Origin: Mercurialis annua | Lineage: Eukaryota > Streptophyta > Magnoliopsida > Malpighiales > Euphorbiaceae | NCBI RefSeq assembly: GCF_937616625.2 | Contig: NC_065571.1 | Location: 53,615,651 to 53,679,650, forward strand | DNA: 64,000 bases | Direction of reading: 5' to 3' | Shown here: positions 46,776-59,700 of the stretch, piece by piece | Position numbering within the stretch: the first letter of the stretch is position 1 | Layout: each line of letters opens with the position of its first letter | Program-made: the position numbers and the translations under genes | Notes under the pieces: generated by a model | What the model saw: only the letters and a program-made list of their open reading frames with translations | What the model was told of the DNA's origin: nothing | Databases searched by the model: none

Positions 46776-47230
46776 TGATTTCACTTCAGTTGTAACTATA
46801 AATAATCTCAAATTTGCCTTAAAAACCAAACAAAAAACTAATGATTTCTATCTCTATCTGAAGACGACCCAACAGACCCTTTTTGATTAACTTTTGTGGG
46901 TTATAATCAAAAAGCTGAATTGATCAAATCAGAATTTATTTGAAAATCAAGAATATAAACTAAAAACTCAGATTTCTTGAATCAAAAGCAATTGATCTCA
47001 GCCTCTGAATTCCCCAAAAATATATACAGTCTTGGCATTAGTAATAAAAATAAAGAAATACAACAATAAAATTATACTCTGCAACAATGAACTTTGAACA
47101 AGTTCTTGGGAAATTGAAGAAAAAAGAGAATGCAAACAAAAACATAAATTGAAAGAATTGCTTACGAATTCAAGAAACAATGCACGAGAAGAGAAAGTTG
47201 CCAAACTAGAACCTTTTTAGCTAGAAAGAA
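46776..47230 (-). promoter_or_regulatory. 5' leader of the PP2C gene, probably with an intron
   Basis: The region carries stops in all frames and an AT-rich composition, with GA-rich DNA near 47180-47220 that would fit the start of the leader. Splice sites could not be fixed. Confidence 0.3.
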
Positions 47231-48777
47231 AGTTAAAAAAACACGTCATCATTTTAAAAAATTAATAAAAAATAATAGGAAAACACACGTGTCGATTTTG
47301 GAATAAAGTTAGAGATATAAATATTCAGAAATAATATTGTGCATGAACTTGATTTATTGAGTTGAAACGGCATACATAGTATGTTGCAGTCTGTAATCAT
47401 CTGATCCGTGATTCATAAATTTAATAGTATTTTAGTGTGACATATTATTATTAGATTCATTGTTTGTAGGGATGAAAAATATTTAATTTTTTAATCTGGG
47501 TATGTTGCATGTTTCATGCTGCTATTGAATTAATTAAAATTACTATATATTATCAAAATTATATAAGAGTTGTAGTGACCTGGGATTGCTTTAAAATGAT
47601 GGATTTCTAAGGAAGTGTTTGATACCAATCTAACATTTAATTTAATTTTTTTAACATCTATAGTAAAAGCATTTAACTATTTCTTTTAACTTTTTTGACT
47701 AAATGACTTTAAATTCATAAGTTATTCTCAATAAGTAGTTAATAAACTTTTTTAATTCAATTGCTGTATCCTAGACTAATGTTATATATTATAGACACAA
47801 TAATACAAACACTATTGTAATTATTAGTTTGTAAGTATAATTATACATATATTACTAATTACAAATAAAAAGTTTTGATATTACAATATAATTAATAACT
47901 CAAATTTATATGCCATTTATATTACTAATTAATAAGGTAAAAATTATCTGTTAATTAAGAAAAGAAATTTTAGCATTTGACTGTTTCTTTTTTTAATGCT
48001 ATTGGGTGGAAAAAAAACAATGGATGGAGTCAAAAACCAGTATAGAAGAGGCACGTAAAGGTGGACGGTTTGTCAGAAAATGCGGAGTGTTGGTCACCAA
48101 AACTAAGTGAGGTGTCAGCTTATTGGAAGTTGAGAACTGATTCAGTTCCACAACTTCTACCTTGTTAGATTTGGTGTTTTAATTTAACAACTAAATCAGA
48201 CCAGCCGGTTCAACTGAACTGATAAATCAGAGATTAGTTCGGTTCGAATCTTGCTTAAAACAGAATTTTCATCAATGAGTGAAACTAGCCTTAAGTTTTT
48301 TTTTTTTTATCAAAGATAGATATATCAAAAAACAAGATTAAAATATAACAATAAAAACATATATATTAAGCAATTAATCACATTTTGACAATTTAACCCT
48401 TCAATTTGTAAACTAATTTGCCTAAATGGAATTAATTGTTCATAATTATTAAATTTAGGACTAATTTATTCACAAAATTTATTTATATATTAATTACCCA
48501 TTGCTTACAAGTTGAAGGGAAAATTTGCAACTTAAATCCTTTTATTTAACTCAATGAGCCAATAATTGAATCAATAGTTGAACCCATTTAACTCAGCTAA
48601 CGATTAGATTTTGAAGACACCGGTTAGATTTAGGTACATGCACTGACACTCTCTCTCATTCCTTGTTTTAACCCCCACATATGATTTCGTGCCTCGCGTA
48701 TCTTTTCTCCTTTTCTTCTTATCCGCCGCCCATTCTTTTGTTAAATTTTTCCTTTTGTCTTCAATTTAATGTATACA
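47231..48777. other. AT-rich intergenic DNA
   Basis: No supported gene or element ends. A segment around 48195-48260 has GGTTCAACTGAACTG and GGTTCGAATC words that recall repeated elements, but no boundaries were found. Confidence 0.4.
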
Positions 48778-48785
48778 TTATTTTA

Positions 48786-49513
48786 GGGGTTTACTATTCA
48801 CCGCCCCAAATTACTACCCACCGCCCAGATTTTGACTGAAATGCTTCTAACATAATTTCAATTCAAAAACAAAAAAACAAAAGTCCTCTCAACTCAAAAA
48901 TCTCTCAAACTCAACCTAAAATCCCGACGATAACCGGAGCCGATTTATGTCGCAATCGACGAGAAATAAAAGACGGAAACCTCCGGTAATTAATGTTTTT
49001 CATTTTTAACTGTTTTAATAAAAAAAAAAAATTTTTTATTTTTTTAAGGGCCATCGTCCCAGTGAACCATCGCCAAACAATGGCGATGGCGCCTATGGGC
49101 CATCGTCATCGTCTGGCGATGGCCCGTAGGCGCCATCGCCATTGTTTGGCGATGGTCCACTGGGATATTCGTCCCCGGGGACGATTGTCCCTGTGCACCA
49201 TCGCCATCGCTAGGCGATGGTGCACAGGGCCATCGCCATCGCCAGGCGGCCCTTAAAAAAAATAAAATAATTTTTTTTTATTAAAACAGTTAAAAACAAA
49301 AAAAATTAATTATCGGAGGTTCCCGTCTTTTATTTCCCGTCGATTGCGACATAAATCGGCTCCGGTTATTGTCGTGATTTTAAGTTGAGTTTGAGAGATT
49401 TTTGAGTTGAGAGGATTTTTGTTTTTTTGTTTTTGAATTGAAAATATGATAGGGGCATTTCAGTCAAAACTTGGGCAGTGGGTAGTAATTTGGGGCAGTA
49501 AATAGTAGTCTAC
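48786..49513. mobile_element. 728-bp foldback element with GC-rich palindromic core
   Basis: Almost the whole element is an inverted repeat: left TTTACTATTCACCGCCCC (from 48789) against its complement at the right end, continuing inward over about 250 bp. TTATTTTA flanks both sides (48778-48785, 49514-49521). The core, 49051-49255, is GC-rich and made of GGCGATGG/CCATCGCC words. There is no coding sequence; an Arg/His-rich frame there is a by-product of the repeats. Confidence 0.85.
49056..49229. repeat. Three adjacent palindromes inside the foldback element
   Basis: 49056-49165 is a near-perfect 110-bp palindrome with an 8-bp loop (TCATCGTC). 49170-49183 is the perfect palindrome CGTCCCCGGGGACG. 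49189-49229 is a palindrome with 17-bp arms starting CCCTGTGCACCATCGCC. GC content is far above the neighbourhood. Confidence 0.9.
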
Positions 49514-49642
49514 TTATTTTACTACATCCAATTCTGAAGAAATAATTTTTAAAAGGATCATATGCCTTGGCAACACTTCATTGAGTATGGCTATATAATA
49601 TTTTTATTCATAAAAATCATGTAACTTCTTGTATAAAGAAAA

Positions 49643-50146
49643 GGCATAATGTCTTAAAAACCCCCGACCTTTTAGCCCCTTTTCAATCATACCCTGATGT
49701 TAAAAATTTGTCAATTTTACCCTATTTTTCATTTTTGTGTTTCAATTGTACCCTGAAAAATTAAATTAACGTCTTTTGCGTTTGGAAATTTGTTTAAAAC
49801 ATTATCCATGTCTCGCATATATTAATTGTATATTTTTAAAATTTATTTAAATTTAGTTAAATTAATTAAGAATTTAAATTAGTGTTAATTTGATTATGGT
49901 TTTTAGTTAGTTTTTAAAAATAATGGACTTATTTGTACTTTTTTAAATAAAAAAGAATTTAATTTCATGTTTAGACTTAATTAATTGAATGATTTCATCA
50001 TTTAAGTAAAAAAATTAACAAAAATTAAAATATTAGGGTACAATTGAAAACGGAAAATTCAAAAGTGGGTAAAATTGACAAATTTTCAACGTCGGGGTGG
50101 AATTGAAAAAAAGTTTAAAGGTGAGGGGTTTTTGAGTGATTAGGCC
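49643..50146. mobile_element. Mutator-type MITE with perfect 9-bp duplication
   Basis: The ends GGCATAATGTCTTAAAAACC and the complement at the right (…GGTTTTTGAGTGATTAGGCC) are inverted repeats. TAAAGAAAA flanks both sides (49634-49642, 50147-50155). It belongs with 4357-4852 and 20026-20372 by its terminal and subterminal words (CAATTGTACCCTG and complements). Confidence 0.85.
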
Positions 50147-50155
50147 TAAAGAAAA

Positions 50156-51255
50156 AAGATGAGCTTTTTTAATCAACATCAAAATGAACTCGGCTTTCCT
50201 CAAAATTTAAAAATAACAATGAACTTGGATTTGAAGTTTAACTACTGTCATAATTTTAAAATGAAGGATCTCATAAACAAAAGCTATGAAAAAGAGTTTT
50301 CTATTGATAACACCAATAGCAAAACCAGAAACTATAATATATAAATAAATTATTTGTACTTTCAAAATACATCTACAGTTTTTTTTATCTAATTAAAGTT
50401 TTAAATTACTATTTAGTTAAATTCCATCTTTGATTTATTTTAATATTAAATAGATCTATTTTATTTATACTTCATGAGACTTGAATCAAAATATAGAGTC
50501 CGTCAATTTTTTGCAATAAATTTCGTAATTGCAAAACGCGCTAAAATTTGTGAGCCTTTTTTTACAGTTAATCCTAAAAACAATACATTCGAAGGAATGT
50601 GACTATAACAGTTTACTGGAAAACTGAACCAACAACCAAAAATCAAAGGAAATAGAAGCCAATTATCAAATGAAAAATGAATATGTATCGCTAAAGAAAT
50701 GAAAATAACGCAGTTCTACTATAATAAATAGTTCAAAAAGAATGATCAAAATTGTAGATAATATAAAGTTTTCACATACATGAATTTAATTTGTCATAGC
50801 TTTTTAATAACTTTAAAAATGTACTAAAATAAAAATAAATGTAGAGTATATTAAGTAGCTTTTTTACAGTTTTCTTCGTAATATTTACTACAGAAGCATG
50901 AAATTGTAAATAAAAATTAATCAGAATATATTTGTAATAAAAATGAAAATAGAGCACATAGAATATAAACTCCAGTTTTGTTTATTCAGGCATCTATCGA
51001 GCTAAACGCCCAAATAGATGTGGCAGTAATTGGTATAAACAATGGAACTTCATTTACAATTTTGAAGGGATTAAAGTTTCATAATTAGGATAATAGCTTA
51101 TAATCCAACGTCTTAGTGCCATGCAGATGCAGAAGAGAAACTGAGCTAGTGAAGAGTAAAAAGAAGTACCAAAAGAAAATAAAAATAAAGATGAGAAGCC
51201 ATGGCAAGAAAACAAAAAGCACCTTACCACAGAATACAGATGGAGGGAGCTTTGC
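50156..51255. other. AT-rich DNA, possibly a 3' UTR on the minus strand
   Basis: No gene is supported. If the short coding-like exon at 51256-51331 is real, 50580-51255 would hold its 3' UTR. Confidence 0.3.
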
Positions 51256-51331
51256 TTAGACTTTAGGCTTCCGCTTCCGCTTCCGCTTCCTAACAATGGT
51301 TGCAGTGCTTGTGGATCTGCCTGAACTACAC
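51256..51331 (-). other. Coding-like last exon with a basic tail (unassigned)
   Basis: On the minus strand, after an acceptor-like TGTGTAG, the frame reads SGRSTSTATIV followed by four Arg-Lys pairs and a stop after KPKV. The basic tail comes from four CGGAAG hexamers, which also give a Gly-Ser frame. No upstream exon joins it with certainty. It may be real, or just a short simple repeat. Confidence 0.25.
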
Positions 51332-51394
51332 ACAGGTAATCGCAAGTAATCGACTATTCAACATTCACAAAGCAACCAATGGAGGCAACAGAGA

Positions 51395-52250
51395 TGCACA
51401 CAAGTGTAAAATGGATTTGTTAACATTACGCCAGGACGCAATCGAGTTGAGTCCAAGTCGAATACTGCCAAACTCGAGATCAACTCAATTATAAAATCTA
51501 AAATTCAAAACTTGACTCGAACTCAGTTGAGTTTTATTTTAAGAGCTTAATCTCAAACTCGATAGAATAATTGAGACTTGATACTCGAACTCAACTCGAT
51601 TATTTGTATATATATAAAAAAATTAAATTCCATATAAAAATAAGGCCAAACCCTCTAAAAATACCAAACCTTTTTAAGTTTTTTTGTCAGTTATGACCAA
51701 ACCTTTCAAAATTAGCAAATACAACCCATTTTTGCATATTATGTCCTTTTATAGCCAATTTCGAATCAAACCGATTTTTTTTCCAACATGACAACCATGT
51801 ATATAAGATTAAAAAAGATTTAATCGAAATAAATTACCAAACATTTGCGTGTTGTGTCACAATAAAAAGTTTAATCACAATAAAAATCGAACTGGTTCAA
51901 AAAAATGGCTATAAAAGAAACATAATATACAAAAACGGGTTATATTTGTTAATTTTGAAAGGTTTGGTCACAACTGACAAAAATCGCAAAGATCTGATAT
52001 TTTTTGGGGGTTCGGCCTAAAAATAAAGGTATTATTATATATAGATATAATTGTAAAGGGTACAAAAGGTATATTAACTAAAGCTTGATTAGGGTGCGAG
52101 CTTATCAAGCCAAGTATTTTGATGGTTGAACGCGACTCAATTTTTAACTCGAATAGCTTGACTCAATATTAATCGAGTCGATTTCAAGTTTCTTTCGAGT
52201 CAATCTTGAGTAGCTCGCAAGTTGGCTCGACTCACTTACACCCTTAGACC
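51395..52250. repeat. Unclassified repeat rich in CTCGA/TCGAG words
   Basis: Both flanks of the nested MITE (51395-51610 and 52075-52250) are full of ACTCGA, GAGTTGA and CGACTC words in both orientations, a pattern seen in some plant non-autonomous elements. Exact ends and a target duplication were not found. Confidence 0.4.
51644..52017. mobile_element. Mutator-type MITE with GGCC ends and perfect 9-bp duplication
   Basis: The ends GGCCAAACCCTCTAAAAATA and the complement ending TTCGGCC are inverted repeats with good pairing inward (AACCTTTCAAAATTAGCAAA against its complement near 51937-51963). TAAAAATAA flanks both sides (51635-51643, 52018-52026). It is nested inside the repeat at 51395-52250. 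Confidence 0.85.
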
Positions 52251-52933
52251 TATAACACCACAATACACCAGAAAAATAAAAACGACGATTCTTCCTGAAT
52301 ACATATTATGAACTCTCTTCTAATGTACATTACTGAAGACTTGTATTATAAATAAAAGATACAGAACCTCAACCAGAATATAGAAACAAGCAAGTTATAG
52401 ATATTCTGGATTTTTTTATACTTTCCACAAATTCTGATTTAATAAACATGATTTTTCACTTCAATGATAGGTGAATAAGGCTTGCGAAAATGAATTAACT
52501 TTTGCTTTCTGATGCCTAATCAAACACCGCCAACATTGTCTATGGTTTTCTGCTAGTGGAGGGCGGACATCTAGGTCATATTCCAGAACAAATTGAATTA
52601 GTTTGATTTCGACTACTTACAAGATATAATAGGCAAAGGAACAACCAGCACGAGCCAAACTTTGAAGCTTGAAATGATCTTCAAACGTGTGTCACAACCC
52701 TGCAAACCTACAACATTACAGCAACGAACGCCTGAACTTATCCTTTAAATTTGAGGTACATGATTCAAATAGAACATAGAAAATCTAACATCTAACTTAA
52801 TCCCCACCAGGCCAAACATTGCCAGAATGGCAATCACAAGATGAATTCAAAAAAACTGTTTATAAGCACTGGTAAGGATAAAAATTAATCTTCACCATTC
52901 AATGTAGGGTGCAAATTTTAACATATGGAGAGA

Positions 52934-53209
52934 TCAATTTTTCTGAAGAATATTTCCTGCAAGAACCATGGTCATCAAATCTGCTGCAGAAAAGCTAAAG
53001 AACAGTAGAACACAATATACACTAAAAGAGAGAGCAAAAGAAAAATGCTCAAAGAAATCATACCTTGAACTGGTCCGGGAGAATTTGCATAACCAGAACC
53101 TATAAAAATATCAAAGCAGAAAAATAACCAAGCAAAAGAAGAAAAAAGGGACAGAGAGACCAAGTATTTCAAGTATCTTGCTCGTCACAAGGAGGAGAAT
53201 CTTGACAGA
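52934..53209 (-). other. Chain of three phase-compatible exon-like pieces (unassigned)
   Basis: On the minus strand, 53189-53209 (21 bases), 53064-53099 (36 bases) and 52934-52983 (50 bases) have acceptor and donor dinucleotides and join in one frame encoding CQDSPPC, then SGYANSPGPVQ and ADLMTMVLAGNILQKN before a stop. I do not recognise the protein. Upstream exons could not be found in the short space before the large gene's 3' UTR. It may be a gene remnant, an alternative 3' end of the large gene, or chance; an overlapping plus-strand open frame (about 53093-53300) makes chance less unlikely. Confidence 0.3.
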
Positions 53210-53349
53210 CTATACCAAGAACACGTTATTGCATATCAAAAGCCAGTTCGACTACAGCTTGAACTGCAATGTAAGTATCATAAATGTAATATCTTATAAT
53301 TGAAGAACAAATAAGAAAAGGACAAAAAACTTAGTTAGATGGTCCAGAT

Positions 53350-53732
53350 GAGGTAAATTACAGTGACTACAAAGCAGATTTATTAGAAATATAAAATTTA
53401 TGTACAAGAGGTATTGTTCTCTGATTTGTAAAAGCTACAGCGAGGATTCAGTGCTTACTGCGATGTAAATTCTACAATGTACTAACTTGTGACATGATAA
53501 CTTGTACCTTGGAGAAAAAGAACTTTACAGTCGAAGTTACCAGCTTAATACAGGAACAAAAACCAAAGCATCTGAAAGGTTCCTTGAAAATCTTTTGAAG
53601 TCTACCAAAGAATCTATATAACCTAATTGTGGACCCGCAGGCAAATGACCATTCATGTATCTGGTCATTTCTTGACAACAGTGATTATGTTTTCTTTGTC
53701 AATAGTATAATGAACAGGACTATACAGAGATT
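53350..53732 (-). other. 3' UTR of the large disordered-protein gene
   Basis: Below the TAA at 53733-53735 the minus strand has no long frame. An AATAAA-type signal on the minus strand lies near 53378-53384, so the transcript probably ends close to 53350. Confidence 0.45.
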
Positions 53733-56700
53733 TTAAACCATCATATTCAAATCTGATAGGTCATCCATTGGAATTTCAAGACCCATGAAGGCATCATGAT
53801 CTTGTAATCCATCATCGTCAATATTCAACCATGAACCCAGATCCTGCCCTTGGCCATCATCCAATCCTGGTAGCTGCAGGTTGGAGAAATCAATAGCCTC
53901 AGGATCATCCAATGCATCCAAGCCAAAACCATCCTTTTTTTTACAATTGCTACTAGTACTTCTTTCACCAGACTTTGTGTCAGAAGGTAATGTGGGTTTA
54001 GGTTGCTCTGATATCTTCCCAAGAAGGCCATTTACAGAAACTGATGATTGAGTTTTCTGTTTAGGCTTTGTTTTAGTTTTCCTTTCTCCCTTAACATTTG
54101 ACAATGATGGCCGACCTATTTTATTAGTTCCATTCCTAGATAAAACCTTTCCCTCCCTATCTCTCTCACTCCTCTTTCCTTTTGTACTGCTTGACAAAGA
54201 AGCTCCAATTCCAGAAGGGGTACTTGAAGTACCTATGTTACAACCAACATCATCAAGAAGCAGTTCCCTCTTCTTCACCCTATTTGACCATGTATCTTCT
54301 TTAAGTGTAGATTGTGCAGATAAGCGATTTACAGGTGGAAGCAAATCAGAAGAATTAGCAACACAGCCATCCCCATTCTGAATTAACCGAGAAATTCGCG
54401 GACTTGACTGTGAGCCCATAGAAGCTGCAGAAAGAGGAAATGGCAATCCATATTGTGCCACGTGATCAGAAAATAAAGCTATATGAAAAATACATCTCAG
54501 ACCACCTGAAATGACTTCAAAAGGCATTTAAAGAAAACATGCACATATGATAAATAACAGTTAATTTCAGAGCAACCAGATAAAATACCTGAAACTCTAG
54601 CTTCCATAGAGCGGCCGGAGGCACTGGCATAGACTTTTGCAGAATCCCCATCTATAGGAGTACCTGATGATCTTCCACCACTATGGTGGCAAGAACTAGA
54701 AAGAAACATATTCCTAAACAAAGGTTCACTGAAACAGCTTTTCCCTGTGTCTTCATATGTATGACATCTTTCTAATGTCCGCGTCACAAAAGCTAGGGCA
54801 GCTTGCTTAGCCATTTTGTTACCAGAGCCCTTCCCACCAGTAATTGGACCCCAACAAGCCTATCAAGAAAAATTATAAATCCTATTACTTGACCATCCAG
54901 GTGGGTATTTGTAAGCAATTGATAATACAGTCTCCAGTATGATAAACAATGAAGCACTAATTAATTACATAAACAGTGTGAAATGAAGTAAATATATAAA
55001 CATGTCAATGGAAAAAGCAATTGAGAAAGAGATGAAGGAATTCCCTTTGACTTTTCCCTCCCCCTTCTATTGTGAAAAAAAAAAAGGAAAGAAAAGAGTT
55101 AAGTCAGATGATTAGCAGACTAGGGTTTTAATCAATGATTTTGGAACCAAGTCCTTTCTGCCATTCCTACAGCTAAGTTGCTTTGCTTGTCATCTGGTCG
55201 AAGGGACAGGAAAATAAAGATAGATATGCCTCTTTAGACTCAAAGAGCAATTTAGGTATTAGATTGCGAACCAAATCATTTGTACAGTTCAAAAAAATTA
55301 AAGATATGATTACTTTACCGGTGAGAAAAAAGTTAAACCTCAAATTCGGCAAATGTTCTATCAGAAAATTCAAGAATTTAGAAGAAAGGTGCATCTCAAC
55401 ATCTATGGCAATGCTTTCTTGTGAATTGATATGCATCTAACCTACCACATAACAACTGTTAGCGCACAAACTAGGAAGATAATGACCTCTAGGAGAAACT
55501 TCAATTCTTTAAGTAATAACTTGTGAGCACTTGTTACTAGATGAGCTTTGAGCTTACTACTTGGATGATTTTAGCATTTATTGCTCTGTGCTTAGCAAGG
55601 TGCAATTAGCTACCATATACTCTCTCCGTCCAATTGAGGAAGTCCTTTTCTCATTTTTTTATGTCCCACTTAAAAAAGTCTCATTGAACGTTTTAAGCAT
55701 AATTTTCCTTTTTTACCCTTTGTTTTATCTTAAAGGTTAAATACATTTACAAGAATATTGATGTTATGTATAATTACAAAGCACAATTATTAATAAGGGA
55801 AAAACAAGAAAAAAATAAGTTTTACGTCTTCTTAATATGCGTGTAACACAACAAAAGGACTTCCTAAATGGGACGGAAGGAGTATGTAGCAGGATAATTA
55901 TACATCACGTGTTTACATCCCAGGTTTACATCATTGTTTCTTATTCTTCTTTCGGTAACTAATAATTCCAAAACCTCTATGATGAGCTTAAAGTAGTAAC
56001 AGAAGGTGTTGCTTATTATTTCAAAAATCCATTTTACACATTTTGGTAACTCGCCTCATGAATCTTTAACTTGTCACATGTCCAAGCTAAAGCTGAATAA
56101 GGTGAAACAATGCAACGTAAGAAGATGATGTAAGAAGCAAGAACACTACCATATACTTCTCATAAGCCATTGTGACAAGTTTGTCATGAGCACGTTGTTC
56201 AAATTCCCTATATAAACAAACAGCAGTGTGAGTGTAAAACAAGGTGAAGTTGTTTCATATGCAAAGGCATGCAAACTTTTTCCAACAAAGGAAATATTCA
56301 TTCCTTACTTTTCCTCAAGGTCTTTTGTTTCTGAGGCAGATTTCAACAGCTTATCTAGCAATCCTTTCTTCTTTGAAACCTATTGTAAGAAAGACCAGCT
56401 ATAAGACAATGCTTTAGCTTGCAATGAGTGTAACATGTAAAGGTCAATATGATCATGCTGCAACTCAAGAAAAAACCTCATTTTGCTACTTCCGCCATAC
56501 AGACAAAAGAAAAAGCATGTTAAACATTCCCTATAAACTACACGACAGCCACAAAAGAATTGATATGGTAGGACAAAAACAGATTTAATAAAGAAAAATA
56601 CTCAACAAGTTAGGCAAGGGTTTTCTGAATAATCAACATTACCTGCCCTCGGTACTTCTCCTCTAAGCTGCTAATCTCCTCACCAATTCCTTCACCCCCC

Positions 56701-59700
56701 ATCTACATATTAGGAAGAAGAGAAAAATAATTGCAATTAGGGATATATCAACGCAAGGCTACATCAACATCAAATCAAAAATTTCAAGCATTCTTACTAT
56801 GTTGCAAAGGTAACTAAGCTCATGGTCAAATATTTACAAACAAAGACAAAAAAACAGTGAAGTATATTGAACAAAAAAATATAAAACTATTACGAAAATA
56901 CAATTAAAATGAGCATACCGGTAGTTCTGGATAAATTCCAATACTTTGAACTTCCAGACGGAGATTTTCAGTTATCTGCAAATCATCATAGTGAAATTCT
57001 GGACAGACCATGCTAGTAATCATAGCCTGGTCTTGAAGTACACCGTTTACACTATTGAAGTTTGAATACATTTCCATGGTAGGAATGCTCAATGCGTCAA
57101 TGTCCACCTCATCATGTTCTTTCTTCCCCGTCAATTTATAACCATTAAATGCAGTATGTCTAGATAACTTAAAATTATCTATATAATTCAAACCATTTGA
57201 TCCCAACTCCTCATCCAGCTCAAATCCACTTTCATATATATCAAATTCCATGTCTCTATTTCCTTGGGCACAATCTTCCTCAGAAATTATAGCTGCTATG
57301 AGTCTTTGATAAAGAGGAATGTCTCTTGTTCCTGGCACTAACTGTTCAGAAAGCCTTGTTTCAGTGGAAATTCCCCCTTCTCCCTCATGTTCAATCAACC
57401 CAAATCCATTAGAGACAATACAACAGTTATTTAGATCAGATGAAACACGTGCCGGCGATGATGCAGTAGAATCAACATTTGCCTGAAAGTATAAGCAAAT
57501 ATTTTTGGTCACTAAACATAATTTTAGCCATAAAAGGTTCCATTATTCCTACTCCCAATATACTTAAATTTCCAATAACAATTGAGAAGTAACTAAAATA
57601 CTTAAAAGCATGGTTTTCTATATGCTACTTGACATGGATAGCACAATATAAATGATTAGATGGCATCAAAATGCTCATAAAGCAAGCCGCTGTTTATAAC
57701 AGGGATATGCATAACAGATAAAACAATATCTTCAAGAAATAAAAATTGACATCTATATTTGCCAAAGAGGAATCATGTAAATATCGAGTGTTGGAATGTG
57801 ATTACAGAAACCTAAAAGACATCAACAAGTTAAATGGGCTCTTTGCAGCAAATATTACCTTCAAACTAAAATGTAAACAACAGTACGGCATTATTTGATA
57901 AAATGGGCATGTTTACAATAATATTATTGAAAAGACAAGTTAAATGAAGTGCATCTACCTGTTGCTTCAGGTAACCGATGTCAGAATCAGATATAAAACT
58001 GAAATATGGCTCCATTTGCCTCCAAAATGGGTTGAGACATGCATGAACTGAAGTCAAGCTAATGTTAGTTAAATGGAACAATTTAGCGACAAACAGAATA
58101 AGTTTTCCAGGGAAAAAATTTACCAGGATTAATTACAGAGCCTGCAGCAGCCAATAGCTCTTCATGCCCATCATCTGAACCAACTAAAATAATGGAGCCA
58201 AGAGTAAATGAGGATGATAAAATGGATAATTGCAATATTTAAATACAAAATTTTACTGCATGACTACAAAGTAAAATTACCAAGAAAATCTGCTGCTGCA
58301 TTAACTGTTGTATGCTTTTGCCGCTTGTACGCCTTCCGGTCAGAAAGTTTTCTAGTAGGTGGACGACCTGTCTTGCTGCAGTAAATATCCAATTAACAGA
58401 GATATTTATTTGAGAGGTTTAACATAGTTAGGCCAAAGAAAAGAAAAGGCATACTCCCTCCATTAGAAATTGTCAATTAGAATGGGACGAAGGGAGTATA
58501 TAAAGAAATTGAGTATTGTGTGAGGAATAAAGATTTAACCTTTCATTTTTTTCAAAGCCAAGTCTGACACTTCTAAGTTGTTTAGCAGTTCGCACGTTGG
58601 CGACCTTCTCAACTGACATTGGCATGAGAGACCTTGTTGTAAAACCCCGCCCAGTCCTCCCTTGCCTCCGCACTCCATCTCCAATGTCCTCTCCGGAAAC
58701 AAGCTTATTCTTTCTCGAAGTTAAGCTCAAAGTGGATACCTTTAGAACATTCTGTCCAGCCTTCTCATCTATATCATCTGACCTTTTACCCTTATCTTTA
58801 GATTTAATCTCAGGAGTCCCTGATTCCTCACTTTCAGATAATGCAGCTGAAGATACAGGTTCACTTTTTAATTTGATGTGCTGCGGAGAATTGGCAGTCA
58901 AACGCTTGGCATATCCCAATCCAAGATCACTACCAGAAACATCAGAAACAGTATCCGGAGCAGGGCTTTCATCATTATTTGAAACAATTGGAATCAAATT
59001 TGTTCGTCTTGCAGCACGAGAGATCTTCTGTGGCCTCTGACCAGCCCAATGGGCAACAGGTGGAGATGAAGACCGAGCTGACGCTGTGCGTTTACGGTTA
59101 CTTATTCCAACAGCAGGTGGTTTGTTTGAGCAATGAGATAGCTCCCACTCATTTGGAGTGGTTGCTCTATGGACAACTGGGGACAATTTGGGGGCAATAC
59201 CTGAACCTGATCGTGGACCCCTTACAGATGCGTTCATTTTTGTGCTTGACGTGGAACTAGCTGAATTAAAATCATCACGGACGTTTGCTCTGAGCGTCAC
59301 AGAAATAAAAGACACAAGTCATTACATGAATAAAAGAAAAGACTGTCCATCAAAACGACTCGCTTCCCCTCATCAAAATAAAAAATAATGAAATTTAAGT
59401 CTCTGGAGAATAACAAGGAAAAGTAGGAAGGAACGCTAATAAGAAGAAACAATTGCAGTAAAACCTGACAGACCAAAAAAAACCCCAAGTAACTGGGAAG
59501 GACAGTGATATCACTAACAAACATAAGGATGTGCTCAAAAAGCGCGTTAAGCATATCATACATACTTATTAACAGCTTTGGGATTCACCCTTTCCTTATC
59601 AGAACCAATGGAACGTTCCCTTCTGTCACTGATCATAGAACTGCTGTCAATATCAGCTCTAGGGATGGATGATCGCATACTCAAACCCGGCGATTGTGAG

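Noticed and set aside
44602..46829. PP2C start at the upstream in-frame ATG (46829)
   Set aside because: The 18 extra residues have no counterpart in HAB1-type proteins, which begin MEE, as at 46775.
48993..49256. 87-codon Arg/His/Met-rich ORF
   Set aside because: It is a translation of the GGCGATGG repeats in the foldback core and has no independent support.
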